Source of the DNA: Takifugu bimaculatus
Taxonomy: Eukaryota; Chordata; Actinopteri; Tetraodontiformes; Tetraodontidae
Reading direction: 5' to 3'
Assembly (NCBI GenBank): GCA_004026145.2
Contig: CP034995.1
Coordinates: forward strand, 1,042,001 to 1,106,000
DNA: 64,000 nucleotides
The translations under genes and the position numbers were made by a program. A model generated the notes under the pieces. It made no database searches. It was not told the origin of the DNA and was given only the letters and a program-made list of their open reading frames with translations. Of the stretch, positions 22,614 through 33,170 are shown piece after piece. Each line of letters begins with the position of its first letter. Position 1 is the stretch's first letter.

Positions 22614-23561
22614 ATGGAACTGGAATGTGGTAAAGCGTGTTGGGATCAGGGAGAATGTTCTCCCTATCCTCGGTCTGTGGAAGAACAGTGGAAGTGGACT
22701 CTTGATCAGGTGGTGAGTGGCATGAAAGAACAGGACAGGAAAAGAGAATTGAATGCACTAAAAAAGTTGTGGAAGGAAGCTCAGAAGCAAAAGATACTTC
22801 CCCCTCCAGAGGTGAAGGTTAATTTAGCTGAAGCATTGTGTAAGTGGGAGTCAGAAATTCACACTAGATTACAAGATCATTTGGATAATCCAAAATTAGG
22901 GTTTATAGCAGGAAAATCATGGCAAAAACAGGGTAAGGAGTTAGAAGATAGGCGTCGAAGGATACATGTTGTGGCTGTGGCATGTGCAGCGGTGCACTAT
23001 TGCAGATCTGGGGGGGTCACACGAGTGCCCAATGTAGAGAAGCCTTTATTAAAAGATCCAAACCAGGCACTGACGCTTAACACCACTCTTTACCCATCAT
23101 TATCTACTACCTCTTCCCCACCCCCATATCAATTGCCAGTTTTGACTATTAATAGTGGTCAGTTAGATGTGGACAGAGATGAAGAACTGCAGGACTTACG
23201 TGAGACAGTGTGTGAACTTTGGAGACAGGTTAGAAGGATCAAACAGAGACAGAAAGAGGTTGGAGATAAGTTAGGAAACAATGAATTTAGAGAGGAAGCT
23301 CAGGTGGTTCGCTCTAAACTCTCCCAACAAACTACATTTAAAAAACAGGATAGTCAGAAATCTACATTAGATATTTTTAAAACTTCTAGCAATCAAATAA
23401 AACAAGTAAAAAGAGTTGATCCCTCAGGAGGATTTGCCAGGGCTGACTGCAGGGAGAAGGTAAAATTGATTTATGGCAGTGATAAAGAAGAGAGTGAGTG
23501 TGAGTATAGAGGTGAACCATTGACAGGAGGCGGGTCAAATACGAATACACACGCGGAGTAA
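22614..23561 (+). pseudogene. gag, N-terminal part
   Basis: An open frame of 315 residues from ATG 22614, the first good start after the leader. It is charged and partly coiled in its second half (around 23170-23300, rich in Glu, Arg, Leu and Gln). The reading continues in another frame after about 23525 (QAPLIQKRGGQ, VYVPFAITDINCLVD) and meets stops from 23758 onward, so the capsid region is interrupted. I assign it as gag by position and by the nucleocapsid that follows. Confidence 0.75.
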
Positions 23562-23868
23562 GGGGCCCGTTTCAGTTCCAGGCCCCTCTGATACAGAAAA
23601 GAGGAGGACAGGAACCAGTATATGTTCCATTTGCAATTACAGACATCAATTGTTTAGTGGATAAGATGCCCCCACCCGCAGAGGGAGGCGGCAAGTGGAT
23701 GTCCAGCCTTTTTAGTTTAACACAGAGCATTGTGCATGCAGCTGGCATTAGGAGACTTTAGAGGAATGGATGTGTGCCACAAGGTGCCATCCTGGCTCAG
23801 ATAATTTGCACACCACTTTATTCCGTCAGGCCATAACTTTAGGACTTCCATAATCAGTAAAATAAGCT

Positions 23869-24405
23869 ATGGAAGGAAATCCTGACCTCCCAGGTAGCAC
23901 AGCGGAAGTCTGGGAGAGACATTTCTCTCACCACATTAACATATATAAAGCTAAACAACAGGGAAAGAAAGAGGGGGTGATGACAGCGCAGGAACAGCTC
24001 CTAAAAATACAGTTAGATGAAGCACTGAAAAAGCTTAATGATAAACAAAAGGAAGAGAAACAGATGGTTCAGCGGTTTCCTCGGCAGGTGCAGCCAGATC
24101 AGTTATGTCCGCAACAAGATTTTGCTCCGATAAACCCGTATTGGGCCAGTCCAAGGGGAGGCATGTGTGGACACGGCGGGCAGGGATACGGCTTGATAGG
24201 CGGGTACTTAGGCCGAGATCAGTGTCATGCCTGCAAAGGGTATGGTCATTGGCAAAGGGACTGTCCATATCACAACTACCCGGAGGTACCAGGCAGTGTT
24301 CCACCATCTCATGGAATTTATCACCGGAGCCGATCTCATCTGACACCATCGAGCTTGTGGGGTTCTCAGGGAGACCGGAGAGACTGCCGTTTTCTGTGCC
24401 ATTAG
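23869..24405 (+). pseudogene. gag, capsid end and nucleocapsid with zinc knuckle
   Basis: An open frame of 178 residues with a coiled, charged stretch (KKLNDKQKEEKQMVQR) followed by a basic, glycine-rich part and one CCHC knuckle, CHACKGYGHWQRDC (24223-24264), of CX2CX4HX4C form. The knuckle binds genomic RNA during packaging. The frame ends at 24405, and protease-like coding continues in a different frame. Confidence 0.85.
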
Positions 24406-24427
24406 TGACTCTTTTGCCGAACAGACT

Positions 24428-24697
24428 GTGTTGCACCCTTTTTTGATTTCACCGCATTGCCATATCAACCTGTTGGGACGAGATCTCCTTGTGAGGACAG
24501 GAGCAGCAATTCTGTGTGGAGACAAAGGTCTTGTGGTGCAATTTCCTAATGGACGGAAACTGAACTGCTGTATTTCACACCAAGGTGCGAAGGGACAAAT
24601 GCTGATGAGTCCGACACCCTCTCCAGAACAGGGGGTGTGGGCCGACATTTATGGGGGAGAACTTGAGCCAGAGACCTCACCTGGTTGTCGATGCTAA
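24428..24697 (+). pseudogene. Retroviral protease C-terminal part
   Basis: The frame contains HINLLGRDLLVRTGAAI, the usual end of a retroviral aspartic protease. The active-site triplet would lie upstream in another frame (around 24330-24420), and I do not see a clean one. A short segment at 24685-24903 (PPVDPYHVTLFYDR) belongs to the linker before the reverse transcriptase. Confidence 0.75.
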
Positions 24698-24908
24698 GTC
24701 CTTTTGCCCCACCAGTTGATCCCTATCATGTCACCCTATTTTACGACCGTGAAAATAATGAGGTCTATCAGGATGCGTTTAGAGAAAAGTTACAGGGAAA
24801 TTTCTGGTTGATTACATCAACGTGTTTGTGTGTTGGGCCTGAAGGTGTGGCTGCACAGGTTGACCTTACTGCTGAACAGAATGATTGGTATAAGAGACTG
24901 TAAAGGAA

Positions 24909-25752
24909 ATGTTGTCATTTCTGGGTCTCGCAAGCTATAATAGACATTTTATTCCTGTATTTTCAGAAAAGTCTACACCCCTACGTGCAATGGTGAATGA
25001 ACAGGGAATGCGTAATTTGACGGCCCGGTTAACATGGACAACTGAGGGAGAGAAAGCATTCATTGTACTTAAACAGGCATTCAGCACAGCTGCACATTTG
25101 GCAGTTCCAGATTATAAAGATACTTTCTTTTTGGATGTTTCTGAAGGAGAACATACAGCAAATGGTGTTCTCTTTCAGAAAAAAGGGGGTGACAGGAAAG
25201 TATTAATGGATGCAAGTATAATACTGGACCCCATTGAAAACAGGCAGCCACCATGTGTAAGGCATGTGGCAGGGGTAGAAATTTTTTTACAAGAAACAGC
25301 ACATTTAGTGATGGGTCACGCTCTGACGGTACTTACAACACATAGCGTGGTATCACTGGTCAGCTCAGCAGCATTCACCATGACCTCACTTAGACAGACC
25401 AGGATGGACAGGATTTTAACTGCACCACACATAACACACACACACACCTATAAAACATGAAGCAGAGATGAGGCAACTGACACAGGCACTCGTGGAACCA
25501 GCGGAGGTCACAGTCATAAAATGCAAAGGTCACGGCAAGGAGAACTCTTTAGAGGGAAAAGGTAATGAGGCGGCAGATCAGGCAGCAAGGAAGGCAGCAG
25601 GTTATAAACAAAGTTTCAGTTTGTTGATGGCAGAGAAAACAGTTCAGGAAATTCTTCCAAGATACGACAGGGAAAGAATAGGTTGTGATCAAGAAGAAGC
25701 TTCTCCACATGAAAAAACAGTTTGGAAGGAAAAGGGGGGCTGTGAAAGTTGA
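24909..25752 (+). pseudogene. pol remnant: RT thumb/connection and RNase H
   Basis: Starts abruptly with LSFLGLASYNRHFIPVFSEK, the region after the RT palm, so the fingers and the YXDD active site are gone. The connection part (TWTTEGEKAFIVLKQA) follows. A decayed RNase H has its C-terminal motif at 25519-25610 (KCKGHGKENSLEGKGNEAAD). Stops near 25457 and frame changes break it. Confidence 0.85.
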
Positions 25753-26236
25753 AGGAATTTGGCGGATCCCAGACGGCAGACCTGTTCTCCCGCCCGGTCT
25801 GTTAGATGCCGTTCTGGAAGAGGCCCACGGCCTGACACACGGCGGGAAACCATGAATTATATCAGAGAAGGTTAAATATGTACACGCTTTAACGTAAAAT
25901 TAACAATTTGACCACATGAGGGAAAGTTTCCAGTTGCCCATGGCAGGGCAAGAAATAATTATAGATTTCACTGATATGTTAGATAGGGTCAATAGGTTCC
26001 GATACCTCTTGGTCGCAGTGGATGCATACACTGGCTGGCCAGAGGCGGTTCCCGTAAAAGTAGAAGAGGCAAAAAGCGTTATTACATTTTTGATTAATCC
26101 GACACATGGTTTCCCCAAACAAATTAGATTTGACAATGGAACTCATTTTAAGAATAGAGATTTACAATCCATAGGCCAGCCCAGCACTTTTATGAAATGT
26201 AGATTTTATTTTGTTCAACTAAAAACGAATCTCTAA
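25745..26236 (+). pseudogene. Integrase remnant
   Basis: The N-terminal segment (GIWRIPDGRPVLPPG, EEAHGLTHGGK) at 25750-25850 has part of the HHCC zinc domain, but the cysteine half is missing. The core follows at 25916-26236 with its first two acidic residues in context (IIIDFTDM, RFDNGTHF). The third acidic residue and the C-terminal domain are absent. It cannot integrate DNA. Confidence 0.85.
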
Positions 26237-26599
26237 GTTCTCTCCCAACAGGCAACCTCTGTAACCAGTCAGTAAGGATCCAGGAATTCCACACACAGCT
26301 GAGTGGGTTCTTCTGAGAGTCATCAAGTAAAAGTGGTCAGAGCACAGGTGGACGGGCCACTTTGAAGTTGCAGAGCGAACATTACTTGTTAACCCTAACA
26401 TACTAACACCCTAACACCTTAACCCTAACATTGGTATTACTGGAATCAATGTACCCCAGCAGGCAATTCACAGAGAACGCTTGGACGGATCGAGGAACAT
26501 CTAAAGATGATGGCACCATGATTAAACGTCTATTATTCTTCATTACATCAAGAGGAGTTGTCAATGAATTGTTTGTATTGGCCTAGCTTAGGCTAGGCC
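26237..26599 (+). other. Pol/LTR spacer, no env
   Basis: About 360 bases full of stops. No surface or transmembrane protein, hydrophobic fusion-like stretch or furin-like site is visible. A degenerate CCCTAA-like tract lies at about 26392-26430. Confidence 0.7.
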
Positions 26600-26610
26600 A
26601 AAAGGGGGAT
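26600..26610 (+). promoter_or_regulatory. Polypurine tract
   Basis: AAAAGGGGGAT directly before the TGTTG start of the 3' LTR, the expected primer site for plus-strand DNA. A palindrome (GCCTAGC TTAG GCTAGGC, 26581-26598) touches its left side. Confidence 0.88.
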
Positions 26611-27217
26611 TGTTGAGAATTGTCTTTATCTTGTTATGTGTTTCACCATATGTTTCTGTCTTCTCTTAGAAGTTAGGCAAGGTAGACTCATTAGCAAATG
26701 AAATAAAGAACAGAGACATTTGCAGGATTGTTGTTTGTTCTACTGTTATCTTAGAAGCCAGTCAGGCAGGAGCCAGTCAGGCAGGGGGTGCCAAACACTC
26801 ATTGTAAACAGGATATCAGGGGGGTTGATGATGATCACATTTGCATGAAGAATGGGATCTGGCCACCTGGGAAAGCAATGGAAAAGAAGGACTGTATCAA
26901 CACCAAAGGAGGCTGGAAGAAGAGGACGAGGTCATCCCAGCAGAGGAACTGGATTGGATTGCATGGACATTGTGAATTTGCATGTGTGTGACTATAAAGG
27001 ACTGGGCCAAGGGATAGTTAGGTGGTCAGACTTCGTGCCCTGGCAATTGACACTGTTGTTGCTAGGGTTATGAACTGGCCCGGAGCTCTGTAATATTTGT
27101 ATCTGGAATTGGTTCTATTGTCAAATACATTTCGAAATTGGTACTTTTCTTCTCGAAGTCTTCATTCAACGAACACGCGGATCGGCAGCTACATACGGGA
27201 GGTATTGCGATCCAACA
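26611..27217 (+). repeat. 3' LTR, complete
   Basis: 607 bases from TGTTGAGAATTG to GCGATCCAACA, with TGTTG/CAACA inverted ends. TATAAAGG at 26993-27000 is the likely promoter, so U3 is about 26611-27020. The 5' LTR matches only from 27079. Confidence 0.92.
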
Positions 27218-27910
27218 GAGTCTAAAAATGAAAGCAATAGCTCCGTGGTCGCCTCGGCGGCACCACTACGTCTCAGCGCCGTCCCCCGAGCGAAGGGGGG
27301 CGAGAGAGAGAGCGCGAGAGCGAACAGGAGAGTCCCGAAAGCGGGACGGAGCCAAAGCAGCAGTGGGTCCAGTACGCGAGGTAGTCTACTCCATGAGGGG
27401 TTCCCGCTGAGGCATCGCGACCCACTGACACCAGCCGGCAGCCAACTGCAGCGAGAACAGCCCCATTACCATTTATCAACTAAATGAGTGGTGGAGTCAG
27501 TGACGCGCATTGCTGCGCCTTACCTGCCCAGTGCCAACTAGCGCACACGCCCTTACGGCAAAGCGCTCTGGACGGAAGGATGGCGGGAGGAAGCACCAAC
27601 CTTCTGCAACAAGTAGCAAGCACACGTTCCAGCACTGTTGCACTTTACGTCGTAACCAGATAAAATATGCGTTAGCATGCCGTGCTTTTACCTTGGCGCT
27701 GCCAGACAGCATGCTCATTCTGGGACAGGTTCAGTTGGTCAAACAGCCCAGATAAGCTGCAACCACGCTACACCTTCGTCGAAGGGGGAAGTCAACTAAA
27801 GCCAGCTGGAGGCAGTGCCTTATATGAACCTTTTTCTCCCCACCCACCAATTAAGGCACTACCTCCATATGGCACCTGTTCGGAGGGAAGGCCACGCCCT
27901 GCCACATTTA

Positions 27911-29812
27911 CATCAGACACTGGATTGTGAAAATGTTTAAATAAAATCTGATAAAGTCTGAATGAATACCTATTTTTATTCTGACCTTTCTATTACGTTC
28001 TATCCTCAAATCTCGGTTGATGGCATTTCGCCCTCTAGTGGTGGGTTGTGGCTATGACCTGAAATGGTTTTTTTAAGTGATTAAAAATCGGATTTTATAT
28101 TATTTTCCCCACTCACAGAATAACAATAAATAATTATGAACTAGAAACAAAGATGTCTGCCAAGCTGCTCATGCACCCACTTTTTGTGTCTTACACCCAA
28201 AACTAATATTCCAAATGGTTAGAATGCCTTGTGTTTATCTGCCACCTTAAACCTTCTGGTATTTGGTCCTGATTACGTTTATGCAACATTTCGTGATCCT
28301 GCTCCTTCACAGCAGATTCCTTTTTTGTTGTTACAACTCTACCTGATAGGCAGTGTTGTCAGTATAAACCTTCTTAGGCATGCTCTTAAGTGCAGCCATC
28401 TCTGCTAGCTTGTGCCGCACCTCTGAAGGTAATGCTCCTGGATCTTCCGTTGCAAAATAGATCAATCCAGCTCGCTCATTCCTGGGTTCCTTCTGGTGAT
28501 GCTGTATAGGGCTATATATTTTCAAGCTACTCCCCAGCGATTTCAAGAACTGAAGAAGCCTTCTGGATAGAAGGCGAAACGTCTTCAAGAGAAGAAACCC
28601 AGTCCAGTTGACAGAGAAAACTACCTTGGATACAATGACCTGGATGACTGAGAATTTACACAGTCGGATACATTGCTCCTAAAGTTGTCCATAAGCGGCT
28701 CTTATTAGCTGTAAAGTGTTCTGGATCAAACACCGATGTGTTGCTATATCTGTGAGGTCTTGCCTCTGTGAAAATTTTGTCATTTTCCCCTTAACCAACG
28801 TATCTTCCTGCTGTATTCAGAATAGGCAACTGCGGATCTTGACTGGCAGGTTCCACTTTAACATACATATAATGCTATTATAATAAATATACAATAAGGC
28901 ACAGCCAGATGAAAGGTTAGTGGTGTTGGTCTCTCTATTGTAACCTGATAGAAGGCTTGTGCACTGGAGGCTGTGTTTAACTGCCATAAATATCATTTAT
29001 GTTGTCATTTTATGTCTGTAGAATATTTTATTTAACATTGTTTATTTTTATGAATATTTAATTCCTTTATTTAACACATCATACAGGCGGAAGTGGTTTC
29101 TGTTCTTTGTTTAGTGACGGACCTTTAATGTGGTACTCCACTTCACGAACTTTTATTTGAGGTAATACTGCAAGAAGAGGAAGTTGCAGAAGACATTCTT
29201 TTTAAGACGTTTTTCTTTGCTCATGGTGGACTCATTCCCTCAGGGGTGCAGCCAGCGAGGTAATCTGTTTTTCTTATGTTGCATTTGTACGTGTTGTATA
29301 TGTGAAACCTGTTTAATTGTGTGTTGTGCTAAACAGTTCGACGGTGGTGATGGCGTTTACGGCGATGTCGTGCCAATAAATCATCTGTATCAAAAGAACT
29401 GTGGTCCGTGCTTCTCTGACGGGAGTGATACTGTGTGCTCGCAGGGCTTCAGTGCACACACTCCACTTGGACTCAGAGAGACAAAGAAAGAGAAACAAAG
29501 GTTACCATAGCGTTACCAAACATTACGCATTGATAATTCAGTAGCACTACATAACTAGAAGGTGACCTTTCATGTCCTATGAATGCCCCCCCCACTCCCC
29601 CACACACACACGAACGAGGGACTGCATTGGGAAACGGAAAGATAAATTAATTAAATAATAAAAATGAAGATTAGATAAAACTTTGTTTAAGATTTCAGTA
29701 ATTCAGTTCAATATCTACAGACCACAACTACACAACACTGGTATGAGTAGACAACAGCTGAGCAGCAGATCGCTTGTCGACCGGCGCGGAGCAATACGCG
29801 TGTGGTGTGAAC
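27911..29812. other. Intergenic, one repeat-like stretch
   Basis: Mostly unique AT-rich sequence. 28480-28640 (GAACTGAAGAAGCC..GCGAAACGTCTTC.. ATGACCTGGATGACTGAGAA) looks like a dispersed fish repeat that I cannot place in a family. An open frame at 29184-29510 is not recognised and has no supporting features. Confidence 0.4.
28480..28645. repeat. Probable dispersed fish repeat with hairpin
   Basis: Contains CTGAAGA, a perfect hairpin (GCCTTCT GGAT AGAAGGC, 28558-28575) and GAAAC, followed by GACCTGGATGACTGAGAA. The style is common in fish intergenic DNA. Family unknown. Confidence 0.4.
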
Positions 29813-30474
29813 TAAGGATGGGCAGATCGATCCCGTGGTATCGATATATCGATACTCACAAGCTACTCATTTGGTATCGATGTTCTTTTATAAATATCGA
29901 TACTAACTTAAAAAAAAAAATTGGGGTGTATGCATCACTTTCCGCCGTTTTAGATTAGTTACTTAAATTAATATGTGCCAAGACACCCCTATACCTGGCG
30001 GCGTACTGAGCTGGCCCATGTCACGTGACAGGAGATAGGGAATGAGCATCAACCTGCAACATAGGCTTTATTTACAGGGCCGGAGGAAATAATCAGCCAG
30101 AGACGCAATCGTGTTAAAGCAGAAAATGTGAATATGATACGATTTCTGAAAAGCAATCTGAGACTTCAGTAAAGTGTGATAACATACCTCAAGTGCACTA
30201 AAGGTGTGATGGTGTCAGACATTGTTCTAATTATTTTTTTATGGAACAACTGTCTTATGCAGGTTTAAAGGATAAGGAAATCCTAGTAATCAATTGACCA
30301 TAATAAATTGTATATAAATGGTCTGTATTTGTCTTAAATGTAATAATATTTTGACTGACAAAAATTGCCAGTAAGAAATGAACGGTATCGGTATCGGGAT
30401 CGATATCGATGAAAATACAAGAAAAAGTATCGGTATCGTATCGAATCCCAAAAGTGTGGTATCGCCCATCCTTA
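29813..30474. mobile_element. Non-autonomous hAT miniature element
   Basis: The ends are TAAGGATGGGC and its inverted copy GCCCATCCTTA. A perfect 8-bp direct duplication, GTGTGAAC, flanks it at 29805-29812 and 30475-30482. Subterminal parts are rich in TATCGATA motifs on both sides. At 662 bp with no transposase it is a trans-mobilised hAT derivative. The ends differ from those of the element at 4550-5047, so it belongs to another family. Confidence 0.93.
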
Positions 30475-30599
30475 GTGTGAACGAGAGTGGCGCGGATAGC
30501 GCACGACCTTCGTGGTGCTGCGCGCATGTAAACGCACGTAATGACGTCACTTTTGTCTGAAGAAGGAAATGTGAGGTCATCCAAGACTTTATGACTATA

Positions 30600-30802
30600 A
30601 TAACAATAATAATGATAATAATTCTTCTTCTTATTATTGTTATTATTATTCATAAAGATAATGTTGTTATAATACTAATAATCATAATAAAACCTATTGT
30701 TATTATTGTTCTTTTAATATAATTGTTTTGTTTTATTCGTATGACCGGTACTTTGTTAGTATATAATAGTATATTATTATTATTATTGTTATTATCATCA
30801 TT

Positions 30803-30870
<68 letters not shown>
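30600..30870. repeat. Compound (TTA)n/(TCA)n microsatellite region
   Basis: Scattered AAT/ATT triplets from 30600 to 30800 lead into about 22 units of TCA at 30803-30870. The Ser-rich frame over it is an artefact. Confidence 0.92.
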
Positions 30871-32882
30871 TGTCGTCGTCTACTGCCGTTGAACTGATCC
30901 TGCAAGTAGAATTGACACCAGAGGAAATTAATGTCCTTCATTTTTAACGTAATCATTTTTATTTACATGTTTTAGCACATTTTCCTTAGGCCTCCTAGTT
31001 TGTGACTGGCTGGTGATCTGGCCCTGTAATTCTCCTTCGACGGTAAAGCATTATACAATGATGATGGGGTATTTAATATAGTTATAAAATGTACATTTAT
31101 TAAATTTCAATCACCTTCAAGTTTATTAAAACATGGAAGGAGAACTCGTTTTTCTTGCTACGTGTGCTGACAGTAAAAAATAGAATAATTAATAGTGTTT
31201 GTTTTGTGAGACCATCAAACTGTTAACGAATGGCAAAAAGGAAAAACAAAAAAATGAAGCGCCCCTCAGTGGTGGAGGTGTGCAGCGCTAATGGGTCCCC
31301 TCCCAAAAATATCCGGCAGCTTGTCTCCGGGTCGTCGAGCAGCTCTTTTAAAAGCAGTACGCGTGTCTTTATTTTCAGGAGCCAGAGTCCAGCGGGTGGG
31401 AAAGAAGGAAACGATTTTTCCACTGGCTTAAGGTACTTCAAACTTGTTTGGTGCACCTGGGACTGGGTGCGCCGCCTCCATGGGGTCGGGGATGTTTCAA
31501 GGTGAGTGTTTTAAATGGTTACGCAGCAGCGAACAAACCCGCAAGACATCGCCACAGGGGGATTTAAATTTGATCTTCAAAACCCAAGATCCAATGGTGT
31601 CCTGCATTCCGCACAGGGTAGGAGTTGAGCGGAGGAGGACGGGGTTGAAATGGGGGTTGTTGAGCCGTTAGAGCAGGTTTTCCCCTGTGTTCAGTTCCAT
31701 CTTTCTCCACCATAAATTAGTTTCAGTCGAGCCAAGGAGGTGGCAGGTGACATACATTTTTAAAAACATCTCTGCTGCGTTTAAATGTGAATTTTTTACA
31801 AAACAAAAGCTGTAGTGATGTTTAAAAAATGTATAGGCAGCACAAGCTACAAGCAGAACTTATTCATGTTGTAGAGGATTAATTAAAAAAAAGGGGTGGA
31901 TATGATGGATAATAGAGATTTTATGGCCTTCAGAGTGTCAGATAACAATAGTTCTGGCCTCTTGTTTTAACACCCATCAGACAGTTCTCTACATGTTTGC
32001 CTCCTCTTCTTCACTCTTTGCTCATCCATCCATCAGGACCACAACTCTTTCGCGCGTCATTTCATTTGTCAATGAAAACAGACGGATCGGCTCTAATAAA
32101 TATTGTTTTGGAGGAATTCCACCTGCATTTTTTAGTAAAAAATCGAGTGTGAAAGTTTCATCATCACCTGTCGTGTAAAAACCTCCACTGCTCTGAGGTG
32201 CTAGTGATCCTATGGTGGCTGGTGGTGGACAGAAAATGTCGTTTTTCCAGTTTTGGAAAGCCTTTGTTGTTATTTAAATAACAAACACAGGTCTCTCGGT
32301 GGAGAACCTGAGGCTGTTGAAGGTGCGAGTATGTAAATTTATATCGGTGGTTCTTTCAGACATAAACAAATTCGAATTCTAAAAAGAAAAAAGAGATGAA
32401 GAAAAAAGAATACAAACTGTGACATTCCATCAACAGCTGTGGTTGAAAGGGGTTGTGTGATGTTTACACATGTTAATTCACAGTTTAAATTTGAATTTCA
32501 GTTGAAGTTTAAATTTCATTCCCCGTGTACTATGTTGAAATACTGCATCATTAACAGTTTAACGCTGTCATTACTTTTAATAATGTTATCTAGTGGTAGA
32601 ATTCTAACATTTTTCTCTTTTAAAAAAATCTTGCTATTTTCTGGAGAATCAACAATGACTGTAGATTTGTAGTTATTGCCCTAACCTGTTCAAGTTGTTG
32701 TGGTAACAACTCGCAGCCAAAGTCCAAAACAACGATTGGCTCCCCTCTAGTGGCCATCAGGAGCCTTACTACTGAACATAAATTATGGCTCTCCTGCCCT
32801 CCCCCCGTCTAGGGATGGAGATGGATGTTTGCTCCGCAGGGTGACCCACAGTAGTCTGGCAGCCAGATACGAGGGCCAAAGG
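30871..32882. other. Intergenic, no supported gene
   Basis: The frame at 31230-31505 starts at an ATG (MAKRKNKKMKRPSVVEV..) and is basic, but I recognise no family and see no splice or promoter context. Treat it as an unproven 91-residue frame. The rest shows nothing. Confidence 0.4.
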
Positions 32883-33050
32883 TCAAATCAAATCAATCTT
32901 TATTTATATAATGTCTATTACAATCAAGATTGTTTTGAGGCGCTTTACAGAATCCCAGGGCCTCACCCCCAACAAGCAACAGTGGCAAATTTATTCCATG
33001 CTGTCCTTCAGCCTGCAGCAGAATCATCCATTAAGCCATAAATTAACCCT
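32883..33050 (+). repeat. LINE-tail-like repeat, copy 1 (left of gene D)
   Basis: TCAATCTTTATTTATATAAT ... GGCGCTTTACAGAATCCCAG ... CCAACAAGCAACAGTGGCAA matches the dispersed unit at 34371 (+), 59640-59841 (minus) and 63245 (+). It is a frequent fish repeat, probably a LINE 3' end. Confidence 0.8.
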
Positions 33051-33170
33051 ACAGAGGCAACAAAGGGGATATATTAATCCAACTCCCAACAGGGGAGGCG
33101 ATCGCTAAACATTCTGCCCTGTGATTGGTCAGCTCGGACCTCGAAACTGCATCTCATCCAATGTTTGATA

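Larger units (their letters stand above)
21750..27217 (+). mobile_element. Defective endogenous retrovirus
   Basis: The order is: partial 5' LTR, primer-binding site, leader, gag, protease, remnant of pol, polypurine tract, complete 3' LTR. It is broken throughout. The 5' LTR lacks most of its U3/R. gag has a frame change and stops near 23560-23860. The reverse transcriptase fingers and palm are missing at 24903-24909. The integrase lacks its middle and C-terminal parts, and no env is present. The shared 139 bases of the two LTRs (21750-21888 and 27079-27217) are identical. The one zinc knuckle and the LLGRDLL protease segment fit fish retroviruses of the broad class I/epsilon-like kind, but the genus is uncertain. 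Confidence 0.92.
21364..27906 (-). mobile_element. LTR-like element in reverse, host of the nested retrovirus
   Basis: The left end reads TGTGGCGGGG and the right end CCCTGCCACA, an inverted repeat matching at 9 of 10 bases. The 4-bp direct duplication TTTA flanks it (21360-21363 and 27907-27910). Without the nested retrovirus it is about 1.07 kb (21364-21749 plus 27218-27906). Read on the minus strand it has a TATA-like CATATAAGGC near 27820 and an AATAAA near 21511, so it looks like a solo LTR. A DNA transposon with 4-bp target duplication is the alternative. No coding is seen in its own sequence. Confidence 0.7.

Noticed and set aside
24035..24648. Minus-strand open frames in the retrovirus
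   Set aside because: They overlap nucleocapsid and protease coding and have no features of their own.
21364..27906. The outer element as a cut-and-paste DNA transposon
   Set aside because: TG..CA ends, a TATA-like box near the start and AATAAA near the end of the minus strand fit an LTR better, though it is not fully excluded.
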